Part shown: in pieces, positions 15,194 through 22,712 of the stretch | Position numbering within the stretch: position 1 is the stretch's first letter | How the letters are laid out: each line of letters begins with the position of its first letter | Source of the DNA: an uncultured bacterium | Lineage (GTDB): Bacteria > Bacillota > Clostridia > Oscillospirales > Ruminococcaceae | Length of the DNA: 25,324 nt | Assembly: GCA_905215595.1 (NCBI GenBank) | Contig: CAJMQZ010000019.1 | Coordinates: 1-25,324 of the forward strand | Direction of reading: 5' to 3' | The notes under the pieces: model-generated | Databases searched by the model: none | What the model was told of the DNA's origin: nothing | The model's input: the letters and a program-made list of their open reading frames with translations, nothing else | Program-made: the position numbers and the translations under genes

Positions 15194-15353
15194 CGCCCTC
15201 TCAGGCGCTCCCGCGCCAGCTCCCCCGAGGGGGGAGCCAAGCCGTCAGGCTCGTTGCTAAAGCTTTAGGTGCACTGAGAAAATTTCCGACAGTGCTCTTG
15301 CCTCTCCCTTTGGGAGAGGTGGATGCGAACGTAGTGAGCAGACGGAGAGGGCG
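15194..15353. repeat. GC-rich palindromic intergenic element, copy 1 (160 bp)
   Basis: Bounded by the perfect 9-base inverted repeat CGCCCTCTC / GAGAGGGCG. Inside are an AGCTCCCCC...GGGGGAG hairpin near the left end and the right-end block GAGAGGTGGATGCGAACGTA followed by GTGAGCAGACGG, shared with the other copies. No coding capacity is seen. It lies between the ends of rnpB and the LCP gene. Confidence 0.75.
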
Positions 15354-15378
15354 CTCCCGCTGTCGTTTTTTGCAACGC

Positions 15379-15418
15379 AAAAAGAACCGTCGCACATTTT
15401 TGTGCAACGGTTCTTTTT
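15379..15418. terminator. Bidirectional terminator, mainly for the nadE-LCP operon
   Basis: AAGAACCGT and ACGGTTCTT, then GCACA/TGTGC, form a long stem flanked by A and T runs. It lies 15 bases after the LCP stop on the minus strand and can also stop plus-strand transcripts. Confidence 0.85.
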
Positions 15419-15433
15419 ATAAATAGCTCTCAC

Positions 15434-17110
15434 TCAGTTCCCGCCTGCGCCAAGGATGGCGTCCAGCACGGTGGAGGCAGCGCTGTACAGCGAGCCTGCG
15501 GCCTGTTCCACCTGCTCCTGCGTGGGCAGGCTGACGGCAGGCGTTTCAGTGCTGCCGCCCTCGGCGGGGGTGGTCTCCGGCTGGGGCGTCTCGGTGGCAG
15601 CGGGCTGCTCGGCGGGCGTCTCCGCGGGCTGCTCGGTAGGCTGCTCTGCCGGTTGTTCGGCGGGCTGCTCCGGCACGCTTTCCGCAGGTTCATCCACGAT
15701 CACGCTGTCGGCAGGCGTCTCGGGCACCGAGACAGCGGCATCGGGGTCAGTGGTGGGGGTGTACACGTCCGTCTTTTCCGGGGTCTGAGTGGTGGAGCTT
15801 ACCGTGCCCTCGCCACCCAGTACAGCCGCGATCATCTCTTTGGCTTTTGCCACAGAGGCTTCGTCCGGCTTCATGACATAGAGCTTCTGCCCCTTGGCAG
15901 AGTAGCACTTGGTGCTGCTGCCAGAGGAGCCGGTAACGGTATAGCTTTCAATGTTCCACTCTGCAAAATCGCTCAGTTGCATCCGCACCAGCGCGCTGAT
16001 CTGGTTCTGAGAAAGGCTGGTGACGAAGCAATCGGCAGCAGAATCCATGATCTTGGAAAATCCCATCAGCAGCGCCGGGGACTTGATCTTGTTCAGCATG
16101 GCATCGATCACCTTCATCTGGTTAATGCCGCGCTGCACATCGCCGGTCTTGAAGGCGTGGCGCTCGCGGGCAAAAGCCAGCGCAGCCTTGCCGTCCAGAT
16201 GGTTCCAGCCCTCTACAAAGGTGGTGGGGTCGTAGTAGCCGGGGCTGCCCACCGAGGTGAACGCCTGATCGGAGTACACATCCACGCCGCCCAGCGCATC
16301 AACGATGTTAATGAACCCTGCAAAATTGATGCGGATGTAGTGCTGCACGTCCACCCCGTACAGGTTGCCAAGGGTGTCCATGCTGGTCTGCACGCCGTAA
16401 AGCCCGGCGTGGGTCAGCTTATCCTTGCTGTTCGTTCCGGCAAGGTCCACATAGTAATCGCGCGGGGTGTTGATCAGCACCACCTGCTTGGTAACGGGGT
16501 TCACTGCGGCAAGGATATTCACATCACTGCGCGCTTTTTCTGTCAAATCACCGCGGGTATCCACGCCGCTCAGGTACACCACAAAAGGCTCTTTGGTGAT
16601 CTTTTTCGCCTCGGCGTTGCTCAAAAAACCGTTGGTCATATCGCCCAGCGCAGCAAGGCCTTGCTGCGCCCACACGCAGCCTATTGCCATGGCGGCGCAC
16701 AGCACCACCGAGAACACCCGGGACACCGTGCCTGCAGTTTTGTACTCCTGACAGCGCTTGACCAGCAGCCACAGCAGCGCCAGCAGCGCCGCCAGCACCA
16801 CCAGATACAGCACCGGCAGCATCTGGGTGCGCCACAGCTGCACCAGCGCCAGAACGCTTAAAATTGCCTGTACGATCAGCAAAATTTTCCCTCGTTTCGG
16901 GGGCAGATATGCCCCATTCTCCCCGCCAGCAGTGTTGCGGCGGGTGTTTTGCTGCGGGCGGCGGGGCGGCGCGGATTGCTCCGGCGGCAGCTCCGAGAAA
17001 AACGCGGCGCTGTCCACCTCCACAGTGGCGTCCTGCTGCTCAGCCTTGTGCAAAAGACGGTGCAGGGAACGCCCGTCCTCCTTGCGGGAATGCTCGTTTT
17101 CGTCCAACAT
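15434..17110 (-). CDS. LytR-CpsA-Psr (LCP) family glycopolymer transferase
   Basis: Attaches teichoic-acid-like or capsular polymers from lipid carriers to peptidoglycan. 558 residues. A charged cytoplasmic region (1-70) is followed by three membrane segments (about 76-95, 97-117, 130-150). The extracellular LCP domain (about 176-345) has the expected motifs: ARSDVNILAAVNP, VLINTPRDYYVD (pyrophosphate-binding Arg), INFAGFINIVDALGGVDVY and LAFARERHAF...GDVQRGINQM. A second globular part (about 350-420) follows. The C-terminal tail (about 425-535) is Pro/Glu/Thr-rich with degenerate EQPA-type repeats, likely a wall-spanning linker. The tail repeats could vary in number between strains. The start ATG has AAGGAG seven bases upstream. 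Third gene after nadE and the NusG-II protein, followed by a terminator. Confidence 0.93.
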   Translation of the reverse strand: MLDENEHSRKEDGRSLHRLLHKAEQQDATVEVDSAAFFSELPPEQSAPPRRPQQNTRRNTAGGENGAYLPPKRGKILLIVQAILSVLALVQLWRTQMLPVLYLVVLAALLALLWLLVKRCQEYKTAGTVSRVFSVVLCAAMAIGCVWAQQGLAALGDMTNGFLSNAEAKKITKEPFVVYLSGVDTRGDLTEKARSDVNILAAVNPVTKQVVLINTPRDYYVDLAGTNSKDKLTHAGLYGVQTSMDTLGNLYGVDVQHYIRINFAGFINIVDALGGVDVYSDQAFTSVGSPGYYDPTTFVEGWNHLDGKAALAFARERHAFKTGDVQRGINQMKVIDAMLNKIKSPALLMGFSKIMDSAADCFVTSLSQNQISALVRMQLSDFAEWNIESYTVTGSSGSSTKCYSAKGQKLYVMKPDEASVAKAKEMIAAVLGGEGTVSSTTQTPEKTDVYTPTTDPDAAVSVPETPADSVIVDEPAESVPEQPAEQPAEQPTEQPAETPAEQPAATETPQPETTPAEGGSTETPAVSLPTQEQVEQAAGSLYSAASTVLDAILGAGGN

Positions 17111-17125
17111 GAAAATACTCCTTTT

Positions 17126-17479
17126 TCAGCCCACCGGAACGATGGTCAGCACGGCGCGGGCAGGCAGGCAGGTGGCGGTCTGATCCTCCGCCGACAGCCA
17201 GCCAAAGCCCTCGCAGATGTGATCCGGGCAGGGCGATTCAATAAACCGCGCTCTGCCGTCCTTTACCTCTATATGCACCGTATAATAACCGGTGTCCACA
17301 CTGTAAGTCTCGTCCTTTTCCAGCGGAATGTCCAGCACAGCGTTGTTGTCGCCGTAAATCAGCTGGGCAGTCAGTTTTCCGCCGGTGGCGTTGTGGCTGC
17401 GCACGGCCAGCAGCACCGCTGCGATGGCCAGCACCACCACTGCAAACAGGATATTGGTCAAAAGCTTTTTGTTCTTCAT
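17126..17479 (-). CDS. NusG domain II-containing membrane-anchored protein
   Basis: A 117-residue protein with one N-terminal membrane helix (about 6-26, LLTNILFAVVVLAIAAVLLAV) and an outer domain of the NusG_II family. Typical pieces are LIYGDNNAVLDIPLEKDETY (about 40-59), IEVKDGRARFIESPCPDHICEGFGWLS (split around residues 70-96) and ATCLPARAVLTIV near the end. The CPDHIC pair of cysteines plus the later Cys are characteristic. The role of these small proteins is unknown; in other Firmicutes they sit near FMN-binding or redox genes. Here it lies 3 bases after nadE and 15 before the LCP gene, clearly in the same operon. It is not a transcription elongation factor: it lacks the NGN and KOW parts. 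Confidence 0.88.
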   Translation of the reverse strand: MKNKKLLTNILFAVVVLAIAAVLLAVRSHNATGGKLTAQLIYGDNNAVLDIPLEKDETYSVDTGYYTVHIEVKDGRARFIESPCPDHICEGFGWLSAEDQTATCLPARAVLTIVPVG

Positions 17480-17482
17480 GGC

Positions 17483-19411
17483 TTACTGCTCCCTGGGCTT
17501 GAGCTGCTCCAGCTCTGCCAGCCAAAGGGTGGCACAGGCGTCGCTGGGCATCCGCCAGTCGCCCCGGGGCGAAAGGGTCACGCTGCCCACCTTGGGGCCG
17601 TCCGGCAGGCAGCTGCGCTTGAACTGCTGAGCAAAAAAGCGCCAGTAGAAGTTGCGCAGCCACTTGTACAGCACGGCGTCCGTGTACTCTGCCCTGCCTG
17701 CAAAGGCCGCCTTTGCCAACCGGTAGATCTTTGCCGGGCCAAAGCCGCAGCGCAGCACATAATACAGGTAAAAATCGTGCAGCTCATAGGGGCCTACCAG
17801 ATCCTCTGTGATCTGTGCAATTTCGCCGTCCTTGGCGGGCAGCAGTTCCGGCGACACCGGGGTAGCCAGAATATCCAGCAGCACATCGTGCAAAGCAGCG
17901 GTGGCAGCAGTCTCAGCTTCGTACTGCACCAGATAGCGCACTAGCGTTTTGGGCACACCAGCGTTTACGCCGTACATGCTCATGTGGTCGCCGTTGTAGG
18001 TCGCCCAGCCCAGCGCCAGCTCCGAAAGGTCGCCCGTGCCCACCACAAGGCCGCCGGTGCGGTTGGCAAGGTCCATCAGCTCCAGCGTGCGCACCCGTGC
18101 CTGCCCGTTTTCAAAGGTGACATCCAGCACGGTCTCATCCTGTCCGATATCCGCAAAGTGGCTGCGCACAGTGTCGGCGATGCGAATTTCCTGAAAGCTT
18201 ACGCCCAGCTCCCCGCACAAAATTTCGGCATTGCTGCGGGTGCGCTTGGTGGTGCCAAAGCAGGGCATGGTCACCGCCAGCACATCGGCGGCGGGGCGGT
18301 GCAGCTGCTTCATGGCGCGCACTGCCACCAGCAGGGCAAGGCAGCTGTCCAAGCCGCCGGAAATGCCAATGACCGCTGTTTTTGCGTGGGCGTGCTCCAA
18401 CCGCTTGGCAAGGCCATCAGCCTGCATCTTCAAAATCAGCTCGCACCGGGCGGCGCGGCGCTGCGGGTCACCGGGCACAAAGGGGGCGGGGTCAATGCGG
18501 CGGGTGAGCACCGTTTCCTCCGGTGATAGGTCAAATTCCACCGTGACGTAGCCCTCGGCAGTGTGCTCAAAGCTGGTGTTGCGGGCACGCTCGGCCTCCA
18601 TGCGCTGGCAGTCCAGCTCGGTCTCGGCGTGGTCGCCCGCAAAGGGCGCAGTCTCCGCCAGAATGCTGCCGTCCTCGGCGATGAGGTCATGCCCGGCAAA
18701 GACCATGTCGGTAGTGCTTTCACCGTGCCCCGCCGAGGCGTACAGGTAGCCGCACAGCAGCCGGGCAGACTGGTTTGCCACCAGTGCGCGGCGGTACTCC
18801 GCCTTGCCCACGGTCTCATCGCTGGCAGAAAGGTTTGCAATGACGGTCGCGCCCGCCAGCGCGTGGAAGGTGGAGGGCGGCAGGGCGCTCCACAAATCCT
18901 CGCACAGCTCCACGCCCAGCACAAAGCTGGGCATCTGGCGGCAGCGGAACAGCAGCGACGTGCCAAAGGGCACTTGCTGCCCGCAGACGGTCACCGTCTG
19001 CACCTCGGTGCTGCCGGGGGTGAACTGCCGCTTTTCGTAGAACTCGCCGTAGTTGGGCAGGTAGGTCTTGGGCACGATACCCAGCAGCTGCCCGCGGCAC
19101 AGCACGGCGGCGCAGTTGTACAGCTTGCCGTGCACCAGCAGCGGTAAGCCCACCAGCGCCACGGTGTCCAGCGTGCGGGTCTGCGCAAGCAGCCATTCCA
19201 GCGCATCCAGTGCGCCCTGCTGCAAGGTGCGCTGCAAAAACAAATCGCCGCAGGTGTAGCCGGTAAGGCAAAACTCCGGGAAAACCGCCAGCTTTACCCC
19301 GCGCTGCGCGGCAGCTTGCAGCTGCGCCAGCACCTGCTGTGCGTTATAGGTGCAGTCTGCCACCCGCAGCGCGGGCGAAAAAGCAACTGCCTTTAAAAAA
19401 CCATCTTTCAT
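17483..19411 (-). CDS. nadE: Glutamine-dependent NAD+ synthetase
   Basis: Last step of NAD synthesis: amidates deamido-NAD with ammonia released from glutamine. The 642 residues are the full two-domain form. The N-terminal nitrilase-type glutaminase has the Glu46 (FPEFCLTGYT), Lys115 (PKTYLPNYGEFYE) and Cys170 (GVELCEDLW) triad. The C-terminal synthetase has the ATP pyrophosphate loop SGGLDS (351-356), TGDLSELALGWATYNGDHMSMYGVNAGVPK in the NaAD-binding region, and FKRSCLPDGPKVGSVTLSPRGDWRMPSDA near the end. Both active sites look intact. The ATG at 19409-19411 has only a weak ribosome site. First gene of the nadE / NusG-II / LCP operon, with its promoter just upstream. Confidence 0.96.
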   Translation of the reverse strand: MKDGFLKAVAFSPALRVADCTYNAQQVLAQLQAAAQRGVKLAVFPEFCLTGYTCGDLFLQRTLQQGALDALEWLLAQTRTLDTVALVGLPLLVHGKLYNCAAVLCRGQLLGIVPKTYLPNYGEFYEKRQFTPGSTEVQTVTVCGQQVPFGTSLLFRCRQMPSFVLGVELCEDLWSALPPSTFHALAGATVIANLSASDETVGKAEYRRALVANQSARLLCGYLYASAGHGESTTDMVFAGHDLIAEDGSILAETAPFAGDHAETELDCQRMEAERARNTSFEHTAEGYVTVEFDLSPEETVLTRRIDPAPFVPGDPQRRAARCELILKMQADGLAKRLEHAHAKTAVIGISGGLDSCLALLVAVRAMKQLHRPAADVLAVTMPCFGTTKRTRSNAEILCGELGVSFQEIRIADTVRSHFADIGQDETVLDVTFENGQARVRTLELMDLANRTGGLVVGTGDLSELALGWATYNGDHMSMYGVNAGVPKTLVRYLVQYEAETAATAALHDVLLDILATPVSPELLPAKDGEIAQITEDLVGPYELHDFYLYYVLRCGFGPAKIYRLAKAAFAGRAEYTDAVLYKWLRNFYWRFFAQQFKRSCLPDGPKVGSVTLSPRGDWRMPSDACATLWLAELEQLKPREQ

Positions 19412-19468
19412 AAGAGGATTTCACATCCTGTCTGTTTCAATGTTGCCATGGTGACCCATGTTGACCAT

Positions 19469-19474
19469 AGTATA
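19469..19474 (-). promoter_or_regulatory. Extended -10 promoter of the nadE operon
   Basis: Minus-strand TGGTATACT is an extended -10. The -35 region 17 bases upstream (TTTCCG) is poor. Between it and the gene lies an imperfect repeat built on CATGG/CATGTTGACC motifs that could be an operator, unproven. Confidence 0.55.
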
Positions 19475-19532
19475 CCACAAACCGCCTAAAACGGAAAGTA
19501 ACAGACTGGTAAAAGAAGTGTGAACGTGGGAA

Positions 19533-19696
19533 AACCCTCTCAGTCAAAGCCTGCGGCTTTGACAGCTCCCCCGAAAGGGGGAGCTTTTTGCGGTTACGGT
19601 AAGATTTCCGGCAAAACCGCAAAGCTTGCGGCAGTGCATAAAAGCTCCCCCTTCGGGGGAGCTGGACGCGACCAACCGGAGCGGACTGAGAGGGTT
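19533..19696. repeat. GC-rich palindromic intergenic element, copy 2 (164 bp)
   Basis: Perfect 13-base terminal inverted repeats AACCCTCTCAGTC / GACTGAGAGGGTT. Internal hairpins are AAAGCCTGCGGCTTT and two AGCTCCCCC...GGGGGAGCT stems. Together with copy 3 it fills most of the gene-free stretch 19412-19959, upstream of nadE and downstream of the MAM-like gene. Confidence 0.85.
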
Positions 19697-19708
19697 CGTC
19701 CCGGAGAT

Positions 19709-19847
19709 ACCCCCTCAGTCAAAGCCTGCGGCTTTGCCAGCTCCCCCAAGGGGACGCCTTTCGGCGCTGCCGGAAACTTCGCCGCCGCCGCCAAAGCCGT
19801 CCCCTTGGGGAAGGTGGCTGCGAACGCAGTGAGCAGACGGAAGGGGT
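19709..19847. repeat. GC-rich palindromic intergenic element, copy 3 (139 bp)
   Basis: Starts ACCCCCTCAGTCAAAGCCTG and ends GAGCAGACGGAAGGGGT, with the inner block CCCCTTGGGGAAGGTGGCTG. Nearly the same sequence as copy 4 (21518-21657), same orientation. It lies only 12 bases from copy 2. Confidence 0.85.
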
Positions 19848-19854
19848 GCCAACG

Positions 19855-19894
19855 CAAAAAACACCCCCGCAGGCTTACGCCCACGGGGGTGTTA
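19855..19894 (-). terminator. Terminator of the MAM-like gene
   Basis: Minus-strand AACACCCCCG pairs with CGGGGGTGTT, with the inner GGGCG/GCC stem, followed by TTTTTT. It lies about 65 bases after the stop codon. Confidence 0.85.
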
Positions 19895-19959
19895 TTATGC
19901 TAGTATGTTCCCTGCACCCCTAAGGGTACAGTCACGCAAGCATCAATCAGTTAAACTGA

Positions 19960-20397
19960 TTACAGCAGATCGGTAGCAGAGAACTCAGTGATGGCAGCCT
20001 TCTCAGCAGCGTTCTTCACGGTGCCGAAGCCCAGGTTGTAGATAGCAGCCAGGTTGCCAACAACGTTCAGACCAACGTTCAGAACGCCCTTCATGCCAGA
20101 CAGGACCTTGGTCTTGTTGCTGGTGCCATCGAAGTTGGCATTCCAAATGCCGCTGATGTCAGAACCGAAGTTGGACAGAACGCCGCCGGGAACGTAGGTG
20201 CCGCTGAAGATAGTGCCCAGGGTGTTGCCAACGAAGTTGTTCAGGTAGCTGTTACCAATGATGGTCACCATGTTCTTGCTGAAGTTCTGCCACTCCTTCT
20301 TGGTCATGACAGGGGTCAGGTAATCAGCAACGCTACCGCCCATAACGTAGGTCATCTCGTTCTCAGACACAGCAGAGAAATTTGCAGGCATCATCAT
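19960..20397 (-). CDS. MAM-like secreted protein with double-glycine leader
   Basis: A 145-residue protein (about 15 kDa) that resembles, from memory, the Faecalibacterium prausnitzii microbial anti-inflammatory molecule (MAM). Shared traits are the MMMPAN start, ENEMTYV before a Gly-Gly, and late segments such as VGNLAAIYNLGFGTVKN. The leader obeys the bacteriocin GG rule: Gly20-Gly21, hydrophobic residues at -4 (Val18), -7 (Met15) and -12 (Val10), and Glu14 at -8. Cleavage by a peptidase-containing ABC exporter would leave about 124 residues, with no Cys, rich in Gly/Asn/Ser. No such exporter is in the window. The ATG at 20395-20397 has GGGAG nine bases upstream. Monocistronic with a strong promoter and terminator. 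It might instead be a bacteriocin; the leader alone does not separate these. Confidence 0.8.
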   Translation of the reverse strand: MMMPANFSAVSENEMTYVMGGSVADYLTPVMTKKEWQNFSKNMVTIIGNSYLNNFVGNTLGTIFSGTYVPGGVLSNFGSDISGIWNANFDGTSNKTKVLSGMKGVLNVGLNVVGNLAAIYNLGFGTVKNAAEKAAITEFSATDLL

Positions 20398-20475
20398 AAT
20401 GAATTACTCCCTTCAAAAATAGAAAAAATATTTTCGAACCGGTGTTTCCGGCTCAATCCTTACTAGGATGGCAAT

Positions 20476-20504
20476 AATATACCACACTTTCCAGAAATGT
20501 TCAA
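20476..20504 (-). promoter_or_regulatory. Strong promoter of the MAM-like gene
   Basis: Minus-strand TTGAAC (20499-20504) and TATATT (20476-20481) with 17 bases and an extended TGG before the -10. The leader of about 70 bases has small hairpins (ATCCT/AGGAT and CCGG/CCGG). Confidence 0.8.
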
Positions 20505-20655
20505 GTGTTTTTTTGAAAAAAGTGTAAAAACTGTGAAACCTCGTCCCCGCTTTTGTAGCAAATATGCACTGTTCATGCGGGTTTTTCTGGTGCGACAAGT
20601 TTTTTCGCAAATTTGTGAAAAATAGACTACCAGAACCATAAGGCGGTGCTTTGCA

Positions 20656-21492
20656 ATGAAAACAGTTGTTTTTGTGGACGAATTGCTGCTGGTAAACTTT
20701 GCTGCGGCCGCTGCGCTGCTGCTGGGCGCGGGGCTTTTGTGCGGGCGCAGCTGCACCGGGCTGCGGCTGTGCGCGGGCAGCGCGGCGGCTGCGGCAAGTA
20801 CCCTTGCCCTGCTGGCTCCGCCGTGGCCCGCCCCGCTGGCGGTACTATATAAAATAGCCAGCTGCTGCGGGGTGGTGGCGGTGTGCTACGGCGTGCCCGG
20901 GGCGCGCAGCTTTGCCCGGCTGTGCGGGTGGTACGCGGCGCTGAACGGCCTGCTGTGCGGCGCGGTGGTGCTGCCCGGGGTACAGGGCAACAACCTGAGC
21001 GTGCTTTTACCGGTGCGCCCGGGGCGGCTTTTGCTCTGCTGCGCCGGGGTGTACGGGCTGCTGCGCGGGCTGCTGGCGGTGTTTGGCCGCCCGCAGCGGG
21101 GCTGCTTTGCCGCCGTACTGCATATAGCGGGCACGGCTGTGCCGGTGCAGGCCTACCACGACACCGGTTTTACCCTGCAAGATCCCCTTGCCGGGCGGCG
21201 GGTGGTGCTGGTGCAGTACCCGCCGGTGCGCAATCGGCTGCCCGCGCCGCTGCGGGAAACCTTAGACAGCTGGTTTGCCGTCGGCGCTGCCCCGCCCCCG
21301 GGGCTTGGGGTACAGTTTGTGCCCTGCGCCGCCGTTACCGGCCACTGTCTGCTGCCCGCCGTGCCTGCCGCGCTGTGCCGTGGGCAGCGCCGCGTGCCCG
21401 GCCTGCTGGCGGCCTTTTGCGCCCCGGACGCCCCCACCGGCCCATGGACGCTGCTGCTGGGAGATGACGTAGCGGAGGAGGTAGGGGTGTAG
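20656..21492 (+). CDS. spoIIGA: SpoIIGA-like sigma-E processing peptidase
   Basis: Membrane aspartyl protease that cleaves pro-SigE in the mother cell of sporulating Firmicutes. 278 residues, near family length. The opening MKTVVFVDELLLVNF matches the SpoIIGA start (VDELLxVNF). About five hydrophobic segments occupy residues 8-145. The C-terminal protease domain has the catalytic motif HDTGFTLQDPLAGRRVVLV (Asp169-Thr-Gly, followed by the DPLxGxxVV pattern). The composition is extremely Ala/Gly/Leu/Cys-rich. It is the gene before sigE, as in Bacillus and Clostridium, but 360 bases of repeat elements separate them. The ribosome site (GGCGGTG) is weak. Function is inferred; the catalytic residues are present. 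Confidence 0.82.
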   Translation: MKTVVFVDELLLVNFAAAAALLLGAGLLCGRSCTGLRLCAGSAAAAASTLALLAPPWPAPLAVLYKIASCCGVVAVCYGVPGARSFARLCGWYAALNGLLCGAVVLPGVQGNNLSVLLPVRPGRLLLCCAGVYGLLRGLLAVFGRPQRGCFAAVLHIAGTAVPVQAYHDTGFTLQDPLAGRRVVLVQYPPVRNRLPAPLRETLDSWFAVGAAPPPGLGVQFVPCAAVTGHCLLPAVPAALCRGQRRVPGLLAAFCAPDAPTGPWTLLLGDDVAEEVGV

Positions 21493-21517
21493 GAAAGCCC
21501 CCAGCAGCCCGGAGAAT

Positions 21518-21657
21518 ACCCCCTCAGTCAAAGCCTGCGGCTTTGACAGCTCCCCCAAGGGGACGCCTTTTCGGTACTACCGGGAACTCCGCCGCCACCG
21601 CTAAAGCCGTCCCCTTGGGGAAGGTGGCTGCGAACGAAGCGAGCAGACGGAAGGGGT
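21518..21657. repeat. GC-rich palindromic intergenic element, copy 4 (140 bp)
   Basis: Same start and end blocks as copy 3 and largely the same length and sequence; differences cluster in the centre (CGGTACTACCGGGAA against CGGCGCTGCCGGAAA) and near the right end. It lies in the 360-base gap between spoIIGA and sigE. Confidence 0.85.
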
Positions 21658-21672
21658 TCCCCCTCCCTCACA

Positions 21673-21806
21673 GGAGCGGGCTGAGAGGGTGCACGCCGTT
21701 AGCCCCATTGCTAAAGCATCAGGTGTAAAGAGCAAGTTTCCGCCACCGCAAAAAGCCGTCCCCTTGGGGAAGGTGGATTGACGCGCAGCGGCAAGACGGA
21801 AGGGGT
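21673..21806. repeat. Partial or composite copy of the same element, copy 5
   Basis: GGAGCGGGCTGAGAGGGT (21673-21690) looks like the right end of a copy-2 type element. What follows (TTGCTAAAGC...AGGTG...GTTTCCGCC, then CCCCTTGGGGAAGGTGG and GACGGAAGGGGT) matches the right two-thirds of copy 1 and copy 3. It ends about 45 bases before sigE, and a TATAAT (21814-21819) without a good -35 lies at its edge. Confidence 0.7.
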
Positions 21807-21852
21807 AAGCCCTTATAATACATATAACAAATAGTGCACAGGAGGGATATCC

Positions 21853-22557
21853 ATGTTGCAGTTTTTTCGCAAGGTCTGGCAGCGGCTGTGGGGGCGTTTG
21901 CGCTACTGCGGCGCGGTGCATTATCTGGCGGGCGGGCCCAGCCTGCCCCCACCCCTGACCCCCGAACAGGAAAAAGCCCTGCTTGACCGCATGGCCGCCG
22001 GAGACGCCGCCGCCCGCGAGGAACTGATCACTCACAACCTGCGGCTGGTGGTGTATCTGGCCAAAAAGTACGAGAACAGCGGTGTGCCCGCTGAGGACTT
22101 GGTAAGCATTGGCACCATTGGGCTGATCAAGGCAGTAAACACCTTCACCCCCGCCCGCAGCATCAAGCTGGCAACCTACGCCAGCCGCTGCATCGGCAAC
22201 GAGATCTTGATGTACCTGCGCAAAAGCTCCAACCGCCGACAGGAGGCCAGCATCGACGAGCCTTTGAATGTGGACGGCGACGGCAACGAACTGCTGCTCT
22301 CGGACATCCTTGGCAGCGATGCCAACGCGGTAAGCCAGCAGCTGGAGCAGGACGCCGAGCGCGCGGTGCTGCGCAGCGCCGTAGCGGCACTCTCGGCACG
22401 GGAGCGGCAGATCATGGAACTGCGTTTCGGCCTTACCGACGGCGTGGAGCGCACCCAGAAGGAAGCCGCCGATGCCCTTGGCATCAGCCAGAGTTATATC
22501 TCCCGGCTGGAAAAGCGCATCATCCGCACCCTGAAAACCCGCCTTGAAAGCGAGTAA
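21853..22557 (+). CDS. sigE: RNA polymerase sporulation sigma factor SigE (pro-SigE)
   Basis: Mother-cell sigma factor, 234 residues. The basic amphipathic pro-sequence (FFRKVWQRLWGRLRY) is kept, followed by HYLAGGPSLPPPLT, close to the B. subtilis cleavage region. Region 2 is NLRLVVYLAKKYENSG...AEDLVSIGTIGLIKAVNTF and KLATYASRCIGNEILMYLRK (promoter -10 recognition). The SigE-specific SIDEPLNVDGDGNELLLSDILG follows. Region 4 has ERQIMELRFGLTDG...TQKEAADALGISQSYISRLEKR, the helix-turn-helix. All regions are complete. AGGAGGG lies at good distance before the ATG. Gene order spoIIGA-sigE-sigG is the classical one. Confidence 0.95.
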   Translation: MLQFFRKVWQRLWGRLRYCGAVHYLAGGPSLPPPLTPEQEKALLDRMAAGDAAAREELITHNLRLVVYLAKKYENSGVPAEDLVSIGTIGLIKAVNTFTPARSIKLATYASRCIGNEILMYLRKSSNRRQEASIDEPLNVDGDGNELLLSDILGSDANAVSQQLEQDAERAVLRSAVAALSARERQIMELRFGLTDGVERTQKEAADALGISQSYISRLEKRIIRTLKTRLESE

Positions 22558-22572
22558 CAGCGGGCGTAGCGC

Positions 22573-22601
22573 TTGACATTCCGCGTGGGAACGTGTATAA
22601 T
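22573..22601 (+). promoter_or_regulatory. Perfect consensus promoter of the antitoxin RNA
   Basis: TTGACA (22573-22578) and TATAAT (22596-22601) with a 17-base spacer. No plus-strand gene with a ribosome site follows; the transcript would end at the terminator about 105 bases on. Confidence 0.85.
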
Positions 22602-22612
22602 AAAAGCACAAG

Positions 22613-22646
22613 AGGCGCTGGCCCGGCAAACGGCTAACTCCTTACC
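22613..22646 (+). repeat. Left arm of an imperfect inverted repeat framing the toxin-antitoxin locus
   Basis: AGGCGCTGGCCC...CAAACG...GGCTAACTCCTTACC lies in the 5' part of the antitoxin RNA. The toxin mRNA leader carries the same sequence with small changes (right arm 22897-22936). Confidence 0.7.
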
Positions 22647-22661
22647 ATGTTAGATCAAAAG

Positions 22662-22712
22662 AAAAATGACCGTTCAGGATTGGGAGTCACTGAGGGCGGT
22701 CATTTTTTCTTT
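22662..22712. terminator. Bidirectional terminator shared by antitoxin and toxin
   Basis: AATGACCG (22665-22672) pairs with CGGTCATT (22697-22704). TTTTTTC follows in the plus direction and TTTCTTTT in the minus direction. The toxin stop codon lies inside the stem. Confidence 0.8.

Larger units (their letters stand above)
22608..22712 (+). ncRNA. Predicted type I antitoxin RNA
   Basis: Short RNA (about 105 bases) defined by the consensus promoter and the terminator at 22662-22712. Its 3' half is complementary to the last codons, stop and 3' end of the toxin mRNA made from the opposite strand. Its 5' half can fold CTAAC/GTTAG with TCCTTACCAT in the loop, which could pair with the toxin's AAGGG ribosome site. 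The ends and the mechanism are inferred. Confidence 0.65.

Noticed and set aside
17126..17479. Reading the NusG-II protein as transcription factor NusG
   Set aside because: It has a membrane helix and only the domain II fold; the NGN and KOW parts are missing.
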